A stretch of 58,760 nucleotides of DNA from Welwitschia mirabilis (lineage: Eukaryota > Gnetophyta > Gnetopsida > Welwitschiales): NCBI GenBank assembly GCA_051453625.1, contig JBOZIK010000001.1, positions 256,257,750-256,316,509 on the forward strand, read 5' to 3'. Both the position numbers and the translations under genes were made by a program. Numbering within the stretch: position 1 is the first letter of the stretch; every line of letters starts with the position of its first letter. Positions 22,770 through 35,778 of this stretch are shown here, one piece after another. Under the pieces are notes generated by a model that saw only the letters and a program-made list of their open reading frames with translations, did not search any database and was not told where the DNA came from.

Positions 22770-23447
22770 TTGTTGGCTTTCCAAGAACACTTCCAAAACT
22801 AAAAGAATTCTAATACACAATGTTGGTGCCATTGGTTAGGACTACTAGCGCTGGTGGTTTTCTGAGCCAAAACATCATAAAACTTACATTCTTATAATAA
22901 ATTAAAAATTTCATCATAATCAGATTATGGGATAAATCAAAAATAATCTAAAGAAAATCCTTAAACCTAACAACACATGGTGGAATTTCAAATCAACACA
23001 TCACAATGACATTGAAGACAACTAGAATGATCACATGGAAGACACATGACATGGCATCTGTTGGTAGATTTATTAATCGTCAAGTGATACATCATTATCA
23101 TGTTTGCATATGAAGATGAAGAATATTTCCTTGTGGCTACATGCTAAATGTTTGTAAATTCCTCTTAAGTGACTATCCTTAAGTAACTCTTCTTATGTAA
23201 CTACCCACAAACCTCACCTAATATAATCATGATGCACCTCCTCAAGCATTTATTTATATATAAAAAGAACTTAAACACCCATTGTAAACATCTTTTGATA
23301 GGCTTAATGTGGGAAACACTTAGAGGCTAAAATGTTATCGTTCTCTAATACTCTTTCTTAGGGTTAAAGTAATCTAAGACTAGTGGAGGAGTTTTTCTTC
23401 TTCTCCTCCTTCATTGATATAATGTATAGTTCTTTCAAATTTTAATA
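22770..23447 (+). repeat. Possible LTR continuation with TATA box
   Basis: TATATATAAA at 23255-23264, followed by AACTTAAACACCC and, about 140 bp on, a pyrimidine-rich CTTCTTCTCCTCCTTC tract, looks like an LTR promoter and transcript start region. It may belong to the LTR that begins at 21812. No second copy was found in the window to confirm this. Confidence 0.3.
23255..23264 (+). promoter_or_regulatory. TATA-box-like element
   Basis: TATATATAAA in a probable LTR; supported only by its context. Confidence 0.3.
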
Positions 23448-23449
23448 TA

Positions 23450-23664
23450 AGAACTAGTTTGAACCTTCTCATTATTATTAAAAATTTCATTTAGAATTAT
23501 TAATATTTAGATAGGACTAGTTTTAGAATTAGTTTAAATCCTTTCATTCTTATTGCATAATTCACTTCGCATTAGCAATATTAGGTAGTACTAATTCTAA
23601 GTTGATGTCATTCTCTTATTATTATTACATAATCCTTTGACATTGACAATTTTTAAGTGGAGCT
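23450..23664 (+). repeat. Three imperfect tandem units of about 70 bp
   Basis: Units start near 23450, 23520 and 23592. Each has the order (A/T)CTAGTTTGA-like start, CCTTNTCATTNTTATT, ATTNCATTTNG, ATTANNAATATT and a TAGG(T/A)AGNACT-like end. They are diverged, so the duplication is old. Confidence 0.55.
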
Positions 23665-26600
23665 CACTTAGTTATTAAGTTCAAGATATAGAAATCATTG
23701 GAGTAAATGTGGAGAGCTAGGAAAATCACTAGATCCTTAAAACATTGATGTTTTTATGCATCATTAGCTGAAGATCAACTTTTCTCTCAACTTTGAATTT
23801 TCTTTTCATTTGAGTTTTTCATTGCAAGTTATAATAATTATGTATCTTTTTTAAAGTTATCACTCATATCCCTATGCAATAATGGTCTGAATGTAAACTC
23901 AAATAAATCTAGATCACTACAAAGCTATGGTCAATTACTAGCTAATTAAAAATCTATAAGGCCATAGTGACTAGTAGGACTTGAAAATTGTTTAGTAAAG
24001 ATCTCTTAAAACTATTTGTTTAAGAAGTTAGCTATTCCTAATTAGTTCTTACAATGGAATATTCTATGCCTTAAATCTATTTTTATACCAAAAACTAGGT
24101 GTACTTATTATGGAATTTTAGAGATATTTAATTTTCTAGTTTGGCTAATTTTATTAATTATTAAAATTTTTCATTAAGTAAAATTTACCAAGCATAATTC
24201 ATTGCAAATCCTATCATATATAGAAGAGCATTAAAGTTTCTTTAAAATTCTTGATTTTTATCACCCCTTAAGCTATTTCTACTTCTTGTTGTTTAATGAT
24301 GCAAGTCATGATGATTCTATAGTAGAATCACCGTAACCTTATTGATCAGTAATAGATCTGGTAATGATGCCTACACAAATCACTGTTTCTACTTGAGTTA
24401 CGTACTGATCCAAATCATAATAGTTAACTTTAATAATAATGATTACCATTGATTATTACTCACAATGAAGCAACAAATAAGGCATCACTAATCACTATCA
24501 CTGAGTAACAACCTAGTGATGCATTAAAGTCTTATTAATTAATGTCTTTCTCCTTTTCCAATAATAATTTTATCATTTTATATTATTCATGTCACTTTCC
24601 CTTGCCTCCTAATGATCTTTCAACTCTTTTTAATGGCTTCTCTCAGCACCATCCTTAAACTTTAAAAGTAAGTTCATAAAACTATTGTGATTATTTGACA
24701 CTTCTTGCACATACGTAATCTCTAATTAAAGTACTATTCTCTCTCATATTACATAAAATTTCTTAAAACTTTGTTAAAATGATATTATGCTATAATGTTT
24801 GATGTATTTCTTTATGCTTCAAATAATATCTTTTATTTTTTTATTGCTTTAGAATCTCTTCATATTAACACAACTTAACTAGAATTCACTTATTGTCAAT
24901 ATTACATGTAGTTAAAACTTAATCATTTACTTTAAATTTGTACTTAGGCTATGTTCATTAAATATAGTTACAATTTATGAGAGAGCTCTATGTTTCTATT
25001 CATCTCTTTTGCTATCATTTATTAAAACTCATAGACTACCTTACAATAGTGGTTCCCTTACTCTCCCCACCCCAATCCCCTCATCCCTTTCTTTCTCTAT
25101 TTTTAAATATATGAAAAGACTTAATCCTATCTATGGCTCATCTTGAAAAAAAATTCACTTTCAAATTTTACTAATTATCATGGTAACATTGGGTTAGCTT
25201 TTTATGATTTTTAAAATAAGACATTATATTTTTGGTAGGTGCATGCCTTTAGCTATAATAGTGATTTAAGTCTAAAGATAGTTTTAATAATTCTAGCTAT
25301 TCACATCTCTTCCTATGGTCATTATGTCTTAGTAATTTTATCCTACCTTACACATATTCTATCATAAGAGTAGGGATGTTGCTTTCTAATTGAGTTAGCT
25401 AACTCATGTTAGGAATACCTCCATCCTCTACAAATCAATAGAACCAAATATGTGATCCCTAGACATAGCTAATTTCATCACTTTCTACCTTCTAACTATT
25501 AATAAAATAGTAATATAGCTAATTGTTATCTCATAATAGTTGTTCATACCTTAATATTCCTTATATTTCCTAGTTTATACATGAATAATGGTCAAATTAC
25601 TAGTACATCTTAAAATCTAATCCTCGCCTTAGGTCTAGAAATGATTTAATGATTTAATGAAAAGGATAACATAGTTTTTACTATAGCATAGTTTCATTTG
25701 TTTTTAATGTAATTATTGAGTTATCTTCTAATTTATTATATAGAACTTTGCAGAGGATGCATGCTGTTTATAATTCTCTTAACCCTCAATCATTATTAGT
25801 TTAATTAAAATAATTATTTACTATGTTTTTACATAATAACTACATCTATTAATAACACCTTACTTGAGAATAGCACAGTCCAGTTTAATATACTTAGAAT
25901 AGAAACCATAGTAATTCATTTTTATATTTTACTCTTAAAATCAGTAATTAATAAATATTATTAGCATTGTATCTTAACTATATATTTATTTTTGGATTTC
26001 ATGCTTTCATATAACTTTAGTGAATTCTAAGAGTTCATATTAAAAGCATGACAATATTTATTATTTTATTTTTTTTACATTATTAATCTAAAATATTAGA
26101 AATAATAGTATTACGTTATAGTAAAAAGTACTCTTACTCATCTTTAATTTTGTATGCATATAAATTATAAGAATTATGACATTTTAAAACCTTAGAATCA
26201 TTCCTTCTATTCAAGAGTGCTATGGTAATTAAGGATAACATTTTAATATTATAGTTTTATCACCTCTCTTTATTCATGAACTTTTAATATCTCATGAATG
26301 GCTATTCCATCTTACAAGTCATTGAAAAGATTGAGGAAGCCATTAAATCCTTCCACTTTGATAACACATCAATCAAATATAGGTTATCTGCCTAAATAAT
26401 AATTATAGGAATAATAATAAGAACAATCATAAGAAATCATAGAGAAAGATGAGTCACTAAGAAAGGAATAAATTTGGTAGATGGCCATTTGGAAGGCTCA
26501 ATTCCTTATGGAGAAATATTTTAAGGATTTTCTCACATAAATAGATAAAATTATTATGGAAAATTTTAAAGCAGCTAGATGGAAATGAATTGTCTCGACT

Positions 26601-26935
26601 ACTAAATAATTTTTAGATTAGAAAAAGCATTATTAGAAAAAAGAAATATAACAAAGAAATTTTGACATCCACTATGTCTAGAGCTAGTATCAAAATGTGA
26701 ATACATACTCCGATTTAAGAACTTGAAATGTCTAAAAGAAGTGGAAAATCTCTTCTTCTAATTAGAAAATCAATAGTAAGAAAAGAGGTTATGGGGGTTA
26801 ATCCCTAATTACATAATAGTGTTATATCCAAAGGTGGTTGCCCCAATATTTTCATAAAAAGGTAGCAATAGTGGTAAAAGCTATCTATGCTAACATCATC
26901 CCTTCTTCTTATACCAGTCATCTCATGATTCACAT
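23665..26935. other. AT-rich unassigned DNA
   Basis: No gene, LTR pair or domain recognised over 3.2 kb. It contains a small perfect hairpin at 24313-24329 (arms GATTCTA/TAGAATC) and a stretch at 24290-24540 with several short GAT/ATC-type symmetries that are not clearly organised. Confidence 0.35.
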
Positions 26936-28605
26936 GTGTCTTATTCCATATTTTTAAACCTTAATTACTTAAATATTAAGCATATTAAGCTTTTAATCTA
27001 ATGATAAACTACCCTTATTCTTTAACGACCTTGTCAAAATAAGATGGTATTATAAATTAACCTTAGTTTGTAATCTTTATAATTTACCATGAAAATAATA
27101 ATAATTATGTTATAATGATTTTATGAGAAAAGATATCTAAGCATTTAAAATTAAATAACTCCATTATATAAGGAATTAAAATCACATGATAAAAGTAATA
27201 AATTGAAAAAAATTCAAGAGGATGTAATAATATATTTTACATCTTATTTACTCATTTAAATTCTTGATAAATGTGATATGTGTATTATATTATGAAAAGC
27301 CATTTTCTTCTTTATGTTATATGATTGCTAGATTCTATGCATTTTGAAATAAATGTGAACAAGTGTATACACTCTTACCTGAAAACAAGAATTATAAATA
27401 AGTAGATTTACTCTACCATGACTTTTATCTTCTTGATATGTGTAAGGGTCCTTGATTCATAACATATTTATTATTTTGTTCATTGAAATTGAGATTTTTA
27501 TCTCATTATTTCACATGGAAATCTTAAGATTTATGCATTTATTCTTTGAAACATGTCTTGAATGAATTAAACTTACTGAAGAACCTATGAAAAATTAAGA
27601 AGGAGCTAGCACAAGAAAATCATGCATGTAATTAACCTTGCTGATTAAAGTAAGAAGATTTCTCATTCTAGTTAGGTGCATGAGTTATAAATATGATTTC
27701 TTTTTATACTTCAATGTCACTTATTACTCATTCCAATCATTAATTATAAATCATATGATCTTGTGATCCTAATCTATGTGCCTTTTGTTTATATATGTAT
27801 ATAGAGGTCCTTTTGTCTCTTGTAAAGGAGGAGATACTTTCCTTCTTCCCTCTCTCTCTCTCTCTTTTCTTATTTATTTTATGGAGCTTGGAGCTTGTAA
27901 GCTTGGCACTAAGAATTCTTGAGCTTGGATCTACATCAATCTTTAACTATCAAGGACTTACTAATCTTTTCATGTAAGATCTTTACTTATATTATCCATA
28001 TGATCTTCTTTAAATATTATAATAGAATGATATAATATTGCATTAAGGAATTATTTATGATTTTTATGCAATTATGTTATAAAATATTATTCCTCCCGTT
28101 AGCTCTCACAAGACATTGGGGAGATATGAAAGGTCTCTCATGCTTGGTGATGGAGGTTACTAATGGATGATTATGATCAAGTGACCAGGAGGTTTATTAT
28201 AAAAAGATGAAAAAAATTGGATACCCATGTTTATTTTAATATTATATTTTTATCTATTATAAATTAGGTCCATCTTATTAGGGGCAAAGATGTGATCCTC
28301 AAAAATCTCTTTTAAGCTAGTACTCTTTCATGGAAATCCTAAGGCTCATAGTAAATGGTTTTTTTTGAATTGATTTATTTTTATTTCTATAATAATTTAA
28401 ATTAGTAATCTAGTTAAGATATTATATAAATGATTAGTTAATATATCCATTATTTTACTGATATCAATTATTGCATAACTAGTTGTAAAAGCTCTACCAT
28501 ATTTTTGTTATGGTGAAAATTTAGTTTCCAGAATAGAGGCATAGGTTAAAAACATAATAGCTTATTAATTATAGGCATAAAGTAGTGAAATATGTTTTTG
28601 TAAGT
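26936..28605 (+). repeat. Gypsy-type long LTR, copy A (5' part, cut by gap)
   Basis: It starts TGTCTTATTCCATA and follows copies B, D and E base for base with moderate divergence: TTAAGCATATTAAGCTTTTA, the TATA region, and TAGTACTCTTTCATGGAAATC. It covers the first ~1.67 kb of a ~3.6-kb LTR and stops at an N gap. Sequence beyond the gap is not LTR. Either the copy is truncated or the rest is lost in the gap. Confidence 0.75.
27790..27804 (+). promoter_or_regulatory. LTR TATA box, copy A
   Basis: TATATATGTATATAG, about 855 bp from the LTR start, followed 45-75 bp later by a CT-rich tract. It occupies the same place as the TATATATAG of copies B, D and E. Confidence 0.5.
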
Positions 28606-28705
28606 NNNNNNNNNNNNNNNNNNNNNNNNNNNNNNNNNNNNNNNNNNNNNNNNNNNNNNNNNNNNNNNNNNNNNNNNNNNNNNNNNNNNNNNNNNNNNNN
28701 NNNNN
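28606..28705. other. Assembly gap of 100 N
   Basis: Gap of unknown true size at the right end of LTR copy A. Confidence 0.95.
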
Positions 28706-30795
28706 AATATTCTTAATAATTGCTTTACCACCGTGTCATTCCATTTTCTAGCATCAGTAATATATACAACAATTTCATTTTTAGCTATTTGTTTCTAGTA
28801 AAAATTCTCATCTACTGCTTGAACATGCAAATTTAATAAATAGTAAGTATGAATTTCTACCTATTTTAAGTAGGAAATAGGCCAGTAATTCTGCTTTCAC
28901 ATCTATAATTTTACTCTGTTGTGCTTTCATGCTTTATTGTACTCTTTTGTGTTCAAGTTCTTGAGTTATGGTAAAACACCTTTGTGCAAAAATATCAAAT
29001 ATGACTAATATCTTATTTTTAGCATTTAGGACAATGCCAAAATTAACATGAAGGGAGAGTAAAATTGCATAGGTAGAGTAGAATACAATTTTAGCACAAA
29101 AAAATGTTTTGTAGTAGTGAAAATGCATCTCTAAATTTGTGAAAATGACTCTATAGAAATAAGTTTTAGATTAATTTAAATAATAATTGCTTAGTAAGTT
29201 ATTTTCCAAATATTATTAGTAAAGAAACTTTTCTTTAAAATATGTTTTTCAATAATCTAACCTTAGAAATTATGAAAAATTTAACAAAATATGGAATTAT
29301 TCCTTCATTAAATTTTGTACACCTATTTTCCAACCCTTGCTTGATAAAATTCGAACAGAGAGTGGCTAGTTATGAATGACAGGTTTCCTTTAGAACCTAT
29401 CTACAAATTTTACAAGAATTAAAGATTTGAGGAAAAAAGTAAAATGATGAGGCTTACTCTATTTTTATATGTATTTATTTGTTAAGGAAAAACAAGACCT
29501 TGAACTTGGGGGAACTAATAATGACTAATTTTAATACAAATTCTACTTATTAATGAAATGTTTTTGTTTTTATCAATATCTATTTTAGATAGTAATAGAT
29601 GTTTTTCTTTATAAATTTAGTTAATATACTCACTAATCAATATGTTGGTTAGTTAGTATGTTAGTAGGTTAATGTGTGTGTGTATATATATATATTATTG
29701 AGTTGCAGGTACAAAATGCCATTTGGCATGAAGATGAAAGAAAAGATTGAGGGGGCGGAAAGGTAGTAACAACCTCAACCGTAAACCTATCCCTAAGGAG
29801 CAAAGAAAGGAAACAGAAAAATAGAAAGGGATATGAAGAAGAGATCAACATTAAAGGTGGGAATCATTTTGGCAAAGAGCTCTAGCAATAGAACTAAGCA
29901 AGAAGGTTAGTAAAAAGGTCAATAGGAAATCTCTAGCCAGCCAGCAAAAGACACAATAACATCTCTAATACTACAAGTATTGCCTATAAAGGAAAACACA
30001 AGTTCATTAGTACATCTTTGTGTACATTTTGCTATTTCAATATAAAGGTGAAAAGCTAACATTTTGAGTATAATTTTGTGTATATTCTATTACTTGAAAA
30101 AGTAATATTATTTCATTTTCTTCTATTTGTATAAATGAACGCAAACCAGGATACTTAACAATACTCAAAAATAAGTCTTCTTTATCATTTTGTCTAATGT
30201 ATACCATGTTTTTCTACTTTATTTATTTTTCCATAGTGTAATAGATGCAAATAGCACACTTCATCATCAAATAAACCAACTTAACTAGTTCAAGAAACTT
30301 CATCATGATATTATCGTGATGATACATTTTGAACTAATCAGTTAAATCTCAACTAGTTCTTTAGTAAGCTTTTAATTTTTATTTAATGGCTTAAGCTTAC
30401 TTTAGGTTAATATCATTATAGTTTCTACATTTTTCTAGCACTATTTTCTATTATTTTTTAATATTATTATTTTTGAATATTTTCAGCATTTATTTCATCA
30501 TATAAGTTTTCATCACTTACTTATTACTTTTTACTTTTACCAAGTAATTTTATTTTTTTCTTTAATTTTAGATTTGAATAAATCACATGGATAAATAACC
30601 AAAATAAAGATATTACATGTCATTTTTGTAGATTTTTAATTTTTATTTACACCTTCATATGAATTTTTGAATTTAATTATTTAACCATGTAAACTACATA
30701 TCGTAAATATGTTTATTTAATACTAAAATTCTTATTATCACTATTTAAAATAATAAGATTATTAAATACTAAGATTAATTAATTGAGTTATCTTA
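28706..30795. other. AT-rich DNA between LTR copies A and B
   Basis: No gene is supported. At 29109-29123 the complement reads CACTACTACAAAACA, like one terminus of a CACTA transposon, but no partner end was found. A TG/TA microsatellite lies at 29673-29695. A GC-richer patch at 29700-29960 begins after GAGTTGCAG and contains a short ATG frame (MPFGMKMKEKIEGAER); it resembles an exon but cannot be assigned. Confidence 0.3.
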
Positions 30796-33700
30796 TGTCA
30801 TATCCCATATTTTGTAAACCTTAATTACTTGGATATTAAGCATATTAAGCTTTTAATTAGATGATGAATTACTCTTCTTTAAAGGCCTTGTTAAAATAAG
30901 ATGGTATTTTAAATTATCCTTAGTTTTTAATTTTTATAACTTACTAAAAAATAATAATTTAGGAAGTTTTCATAAAAAAGTTTTTCAAACATTTAAAATT
31001 AGATAACCCTATTATGTAAGGAATTAAAATTACATGATAAAATTAATAAACTAAAATTTCAAAAGGACATAATGATATATTTTACATCTTATTTACTTAT
31101 TTAAATTCTTAGTAAATGCGATAAGTATACTATATTATGAAAAGACATTTTCTTCTTTGTGTTATATGATTAATAGATTCTTGAATTTTAAAATAAATGA
31201 ACATTTGAACAAGTACATACACTCTTTCCTAGAACTAAGAATTATGAAGAGTAAATTTACTCTACCATAAGTTTTATCTTCTTAAGATGTATAAGGGAAC
31301 TTAATTTATAGCATATTAATTGCTTTGTTCATTGAAATTGAAGATTTTATCTCATTATGCCACATGAAAATTTTGATATTTATGCATTTAATCTTTTGAT
31401 ACATGTCTTAAATGAATTAAACTTACTTAAGAGGCTATGAAGAATTAAGAAGAAGCTAACATGAGGAAATGATACATGTAATTAATCTTGCTAATTAAAA
31501 TAAGAAGATTAATCATCATAGTGATGTGCATGAGTTATAAATATGATCTTCTTTTGTATTTCACTACCAATTATTACTCATCCGACTTATCAATGATAAA
31601 TCATTTGATGTTGAGCTATGTGCCTGTTGTTTATCTATATATAGAGATCCTTTACTTTCTTGCAAAGGAGGAAATACTTTCAATTTTCCATACAATGACA
31701 TGTTCTTATTTCCTCTCTCTTTCTTCTTATTCTTTATTTTATGGAGATTGAAGCTTAGAAGCTTTGAGTTAATGATTTTTGAGCTTGGATTTTCATCAAT
31801 CTTCAACCATCAAGGACTTACTAATATTTCCAACTAAGATCCTTACTTATATTATCCATATGATCTCTTTTAAAGATTCTAGTGAAATGATGTAATATTG
31901 CACTAGGGAATTATTTATGGTTTTTATGTAATTATGTTATAAAATATTATTCCCTCCCATTGTCTCTCACCAAGATGCTTGGAAGATATGAGTGGTCTCT
32001 TGTGCTTAGTAATAGAGGTTACTAATAGATGATTATGATCACGTAACCAAAGGATTCGTTATAAAAAAATAAAAAAAAATTTGAATACCATATTTATTTT
32101 AATATTATATTTTTATCTATTATGCATTAGGTCCATTTTATTAAGGGTAAAATTCTGATCCTCAAAAATCTCTTTTAGGCTAGTACTCTTTCATGGAAAT
32201 CTTAAAGCTCATAGTAAATGGTTTTTTTTTGAATTAATATGATTTTTCTTCCTACAATGTTTTAAATTAGTAATTTAATTAAGATATTTAATAAATAATT
32301 AATTAATATATTCATTATCTTACAAATCTAAATTATTGCATAACTAGTTATAAATACTTTATCATATTTTTGTTATGGCGAAAATTAAATTCCAAGAATA
32401 GAGGCATAGGTTAAAAATGTCATAGCATATTAATTAATAGGTATAAAGTAGTGAAAATTTTTTGAGTAGTCTAAGATTGTGTTATGATTATGAAAATGTA
32501 GAAACAATAATTTTTTTAATGTGTAGTAATTTTTAAGAAATTTATTTTTAAAATATATTGAAAAACGAATACAAAAAATAATAAACAATTAATTCACATT
32601 TTGTAACTAATATTTATAATTTTGAAAAACTTGAGTAGCCTAAGGCGTAGGAAACTAAATAAAATTTCCAAAACATCAAATTTCCAAAACATCTTGAATA
32701 ATTTAAAAATGCAAAGTATTTTAAAAGTTATAGTCATTTTAGTGTAGTGTGGTAGGACTATAATTTTAGAAAATCTGATAGTTTTTAATCCTAAATCATG
32801 ACCTTAGAAATAATATTTTTGGGTTTCTAAGATAGATTAAGTTAGTGTTTAATGATCATATTATGATTCTAGTTTATGAGAAACTACTATAATTTATTTT
32901 TTCATAATTAATTAATTGTTAATTTTTGATTCTGATGTCTTCTTAGAGCTCAAAAATGCTATAATTAACATTGTAAATTATAGAAAAATTATTAAATTAA
33001 ATTACACATGTAATTTAAGTATAGAAGATAAGTTGCCATCAATAGCCTTAAGTTAAAGTCTTTAGAAATAATATTTAATTAGCAAAATTACCTCTTTTAC
33101 CTTTTTCTTTTACCTTACTTTGAATATGCATGCTTGTAAGGGTTTTTACCTTCATAGTTTAAGTAACATGAATACTCTTAGATTTATCATTTAATTTTTT
33201 GACTTATCATATAGCCATGTAAGACTTAGATAAAGTATTATGTCTTAATAATTATGCTTTAGCTATATTTGCTTTTATTTATCTTCATTACACCAATCCA
33301 TGAAGATTGTCATATGAGCATGGAAGAATGCTTCAAGGATTGGCATAACTCCATCTATGGATTAGTTTCTTTAAGTACATTATTAATATGTGAATTTATA
33401 CATTTTTAATATTGTTATTATTATTTAAATAAATAAAAGAAAACAATATTTTCTTTATTTAAATTTTCATTATTGTAATCATAAATATAAAGATGTTCTG
33501 GTATGCTTGTTTTCTCTTGTATGATTGTTTCTATAAAATGAACCTAATGATGATTAGAATTATTATAACTAGATAAATAATCTATGAAGCATTCATATTA
33601 GTTAGAGTTGTATTCATGCACTTGTGTGGTGTACTCGAAGATGACTAAATCCAGATAATCCTAATAATGTTCATCTCCATACTTGGATTTCATCACCAAG

Positions 33701-34374
33701 GTAGTGGCATTGCATTTTTTTTACAATACCTTTCTAGAAGTGGATTTTATCACTACTTTCATAACCCACCGATTATCCCTTAATATTAATGAATCATGTT
33801 GCACCATCCAGAGAAGTTTCAAAGAAGAAGGGGTCATTTGTAAGCATGCATCCACCTCACATACTATCTATCACTTATATTTGGGGGTATATCAAGGTGA
33901 AGTATAAGCCTATAAATGTTTGTATAATTTAAAACCTAAAGTAGAACCAACTCACATATAGAGGGTAGCCAAATATCACATTGGAATGCCATTTATGGGA
34001 GTTGCAACCTCGTATTATATTAGTTAGATATTATTCTTAAACTTATCTATGTATGTTTATAATAAGTTTACATCTCCTAAACTATTTACAAGATAACTTT
34101 TTATATGATTAAAAACTAGAAAGAAATGGAGAATAAAAAATTATAACATCACTATTGTTTATAAATAAAATATCCTAGGAAGTAGTTATAAATAGTTATA
34201 TAATAACAATATGATTGTTTTCCCTAAAATATAAATTAATGCTAATAAAGGAATAAGTAGAATTTCATTCTAGGTTTTTGTTGTGTCTATTAGATAATAA
34301 TATTTTAAAAAAAGAAAGAGAGAAAAAATAAAAAATATAGTGCTTAATCAAGGTAAGAAAAAGAGGACGTCACA
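30796..34374 (+). repeat. Gypsy-type long LTR, copy B (complete, about 3.58 kb)
   Basis: It starts TGTCATATCCCATATTTTGT and ends GGACGTCACA, directly followed by a tRNA-Met-like primer site. It is collinear throughout with copy D (47017-50654). The TATA box is about 840 bp in. The two ORFs inside it (31488, 33683) are non-coding chance frames, since the other LTR copies do not keep them open. As it carries a PBS it is a 5' LTR. Confidence 0.85.
31636..31644 (+). promoter_or_regulatory. LTR TATA box, copy B
   Basis: TATATATAG within TTATCTATATATAGAGATCC, conserved in copies B, D and E at the same LTR position and followed by a pyrimidine-rich tract. Confidence 0.6.
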
Positions 34375-34377
34375 AAT

Positions 34378-34389
34378 TACTATCAGAGT
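34378..34389 (+). other. Degenerate tRNA-Met primer binding site
   Basis: TACTATCAGAGT starts three bases after the end of LTR copy B and agrees with the tRNA-iMet complement at 9 of 12 positions. It marks copy B as a 5' LTR; the internal region is lost in the following gap. Confidence 0.65.
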
Positions 34390-34393
34390 TCTA

Positions 34394-34493
34394 NNNNNNN
34401 NNNNNNNNNNNNNNNNNNNNNNNNNNNNNNNNNNNNNNNNNNNNNNNNNNNNNNNNNNNNNNNNNNNNNNNNNNNNNNNNNNNNNNNNNNNNN
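34394..34493. other. Assembly gap of 100 N
   Basis: It separates a 5' LTR plus PBS (copy B) from the 3' third of another LTR (copy C). The internal region of that element is either in this gap or deleted. Confidence 0.95.
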
Positions 34494-35778
34494 CTTGTAA
34501 GGGTTTTTACCTTCATAGTTTAAGTAACATAAACAGTCTTATATTTATCATTTATTTTCTTGACTTATGATATAGCTAGATGAGACTTGGATAAAGTATT
34601 ACGTCTTAATAATCATTCTTGAGCTACAATTTTTTCCGTTTCTCTTCATTGCACCAATCCACAGAGATTGTCATATGAGCATGGAAGAATGCTTCAAGGA
34701 TTAGCATAGCTCTAGGCATTAGATTAGTTTCTTTAAGTCCATTATTAAAATGTTATTTAAAAAATTTTAAATATTTTTACTATTATTGAAAGAAAGAAAA
34801 GAAAAAAATATTTTCTTTATTTAGATTTTAATTATTGTAATCTTGAATATAGAAATGTTCTAGTATGCTTGTTTTCTCTTTTATAATTATTTCTATAAAA
34901 TGAACCTAATGATTATTATTATTATTATAACTAAGTGAATAATTTATTAAATATCCATGTTAGTTAGAACTGTATACATGCATTTTTGTAGTGTATTCAT
35001 TGCATAGGACTAAGTTAAGGTAATCCTAATAATGTTCATTCACATATTTAAACTTCATTATCAAGGTGTGTTGCATTATATTTTTTTTATAGTACCCTTT
35101 TGGAAGTGGATTTGATCATTATTCCCCTGCCCTACCCATGTATGAATTTACTTCAACTTAATATCTCAAGCCCTTGACATCGGTGGATCATGTTGCATCA
35201 TCTAGAAATGTTTCAAGGAAGCAAGGATTATTTGTAAGCATGCATCCACATTACGTACCACCTATAACCTATATTGGAGATATATCGAGGTGAAGTGTAA
35301 GTCTATGGGTTTAAGCCCATCCATTTTTGTATGATTATAACCTAAAGTAGAACAAACTCACATCTAGATAGCAGATGGATATTGAGTTGGAATTCCATTA
35401 ATGGGAGTTGTAATCTCCTATTATATTGGGTAGGTGCTATTCTTAAACTTATCTATGTCTGTTTATAATAAGTTACATCATCTCAAATATTTACAAGATA
35501 TCTTTCTATGTGATGAAAAACTAGGAAGAAATGGAGGATATAAACTTATAGCATCACTATTATTTGTAAGTCAAAATAATCTAAGAATTAATTAAAGATA
35601 GACATATAATAATAATATGATTTGTTTTTCTCAAAACAGAAAAAATTCTAATAAAGGAATAAGTTAGATTTGATCCTAGGTTTCACTATGCCTATTAGGT
35701 ATTAATATCAAAGAAGGGAGGAAGAGAAAAGAAAAAAAATAGTGCTTAATTAGGGTAAGAAAAAGAGAGGGTATTACA
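34494..35778 (+). repeat. Gypsy-type long LTR, copy C (3' part)
   Basis: It begins within the LTR at CTTGTAAGGGTTTTTACC (the same point as 33133 in copy B) and continues collinearly to GAGGGTATTACA. Sequence after it is unrelated. It is probably the 3' LTR of the element whose 5' LTR is copy B. The 5-bp flanks (TCTTA left of B, CTATG right of C) do not match, so this is not proven. Confidence 0.75.

Noticed and set aside
21897-22832. Long ORFs of ~300 codons on both strands
   Set aside because: They consist almost wholly of N from the 836-base gap. The same holds for frames over the gaps at 42994, 45999 and 52869.
24313-24329. Small perfect hairpin GATTCTA-TAG-TAGAATC
   Set aside because: Seven-base arms are expected several times in 58 kb of AT-rich DNA, and no supporting context was found.
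29109-29123. Complement reads CACTACTACAAAACA, a second CACTA-like end
   Set aside because: No matching opposite end was found between 26.9 and 30.8 kb; kept only as a note in the region description.
31488-31806. ORFs on both strands inside LTR copy B
   Set aside because: The matching positions of LTR copies A, D and E have stops and indels, so no coding selection is visible.
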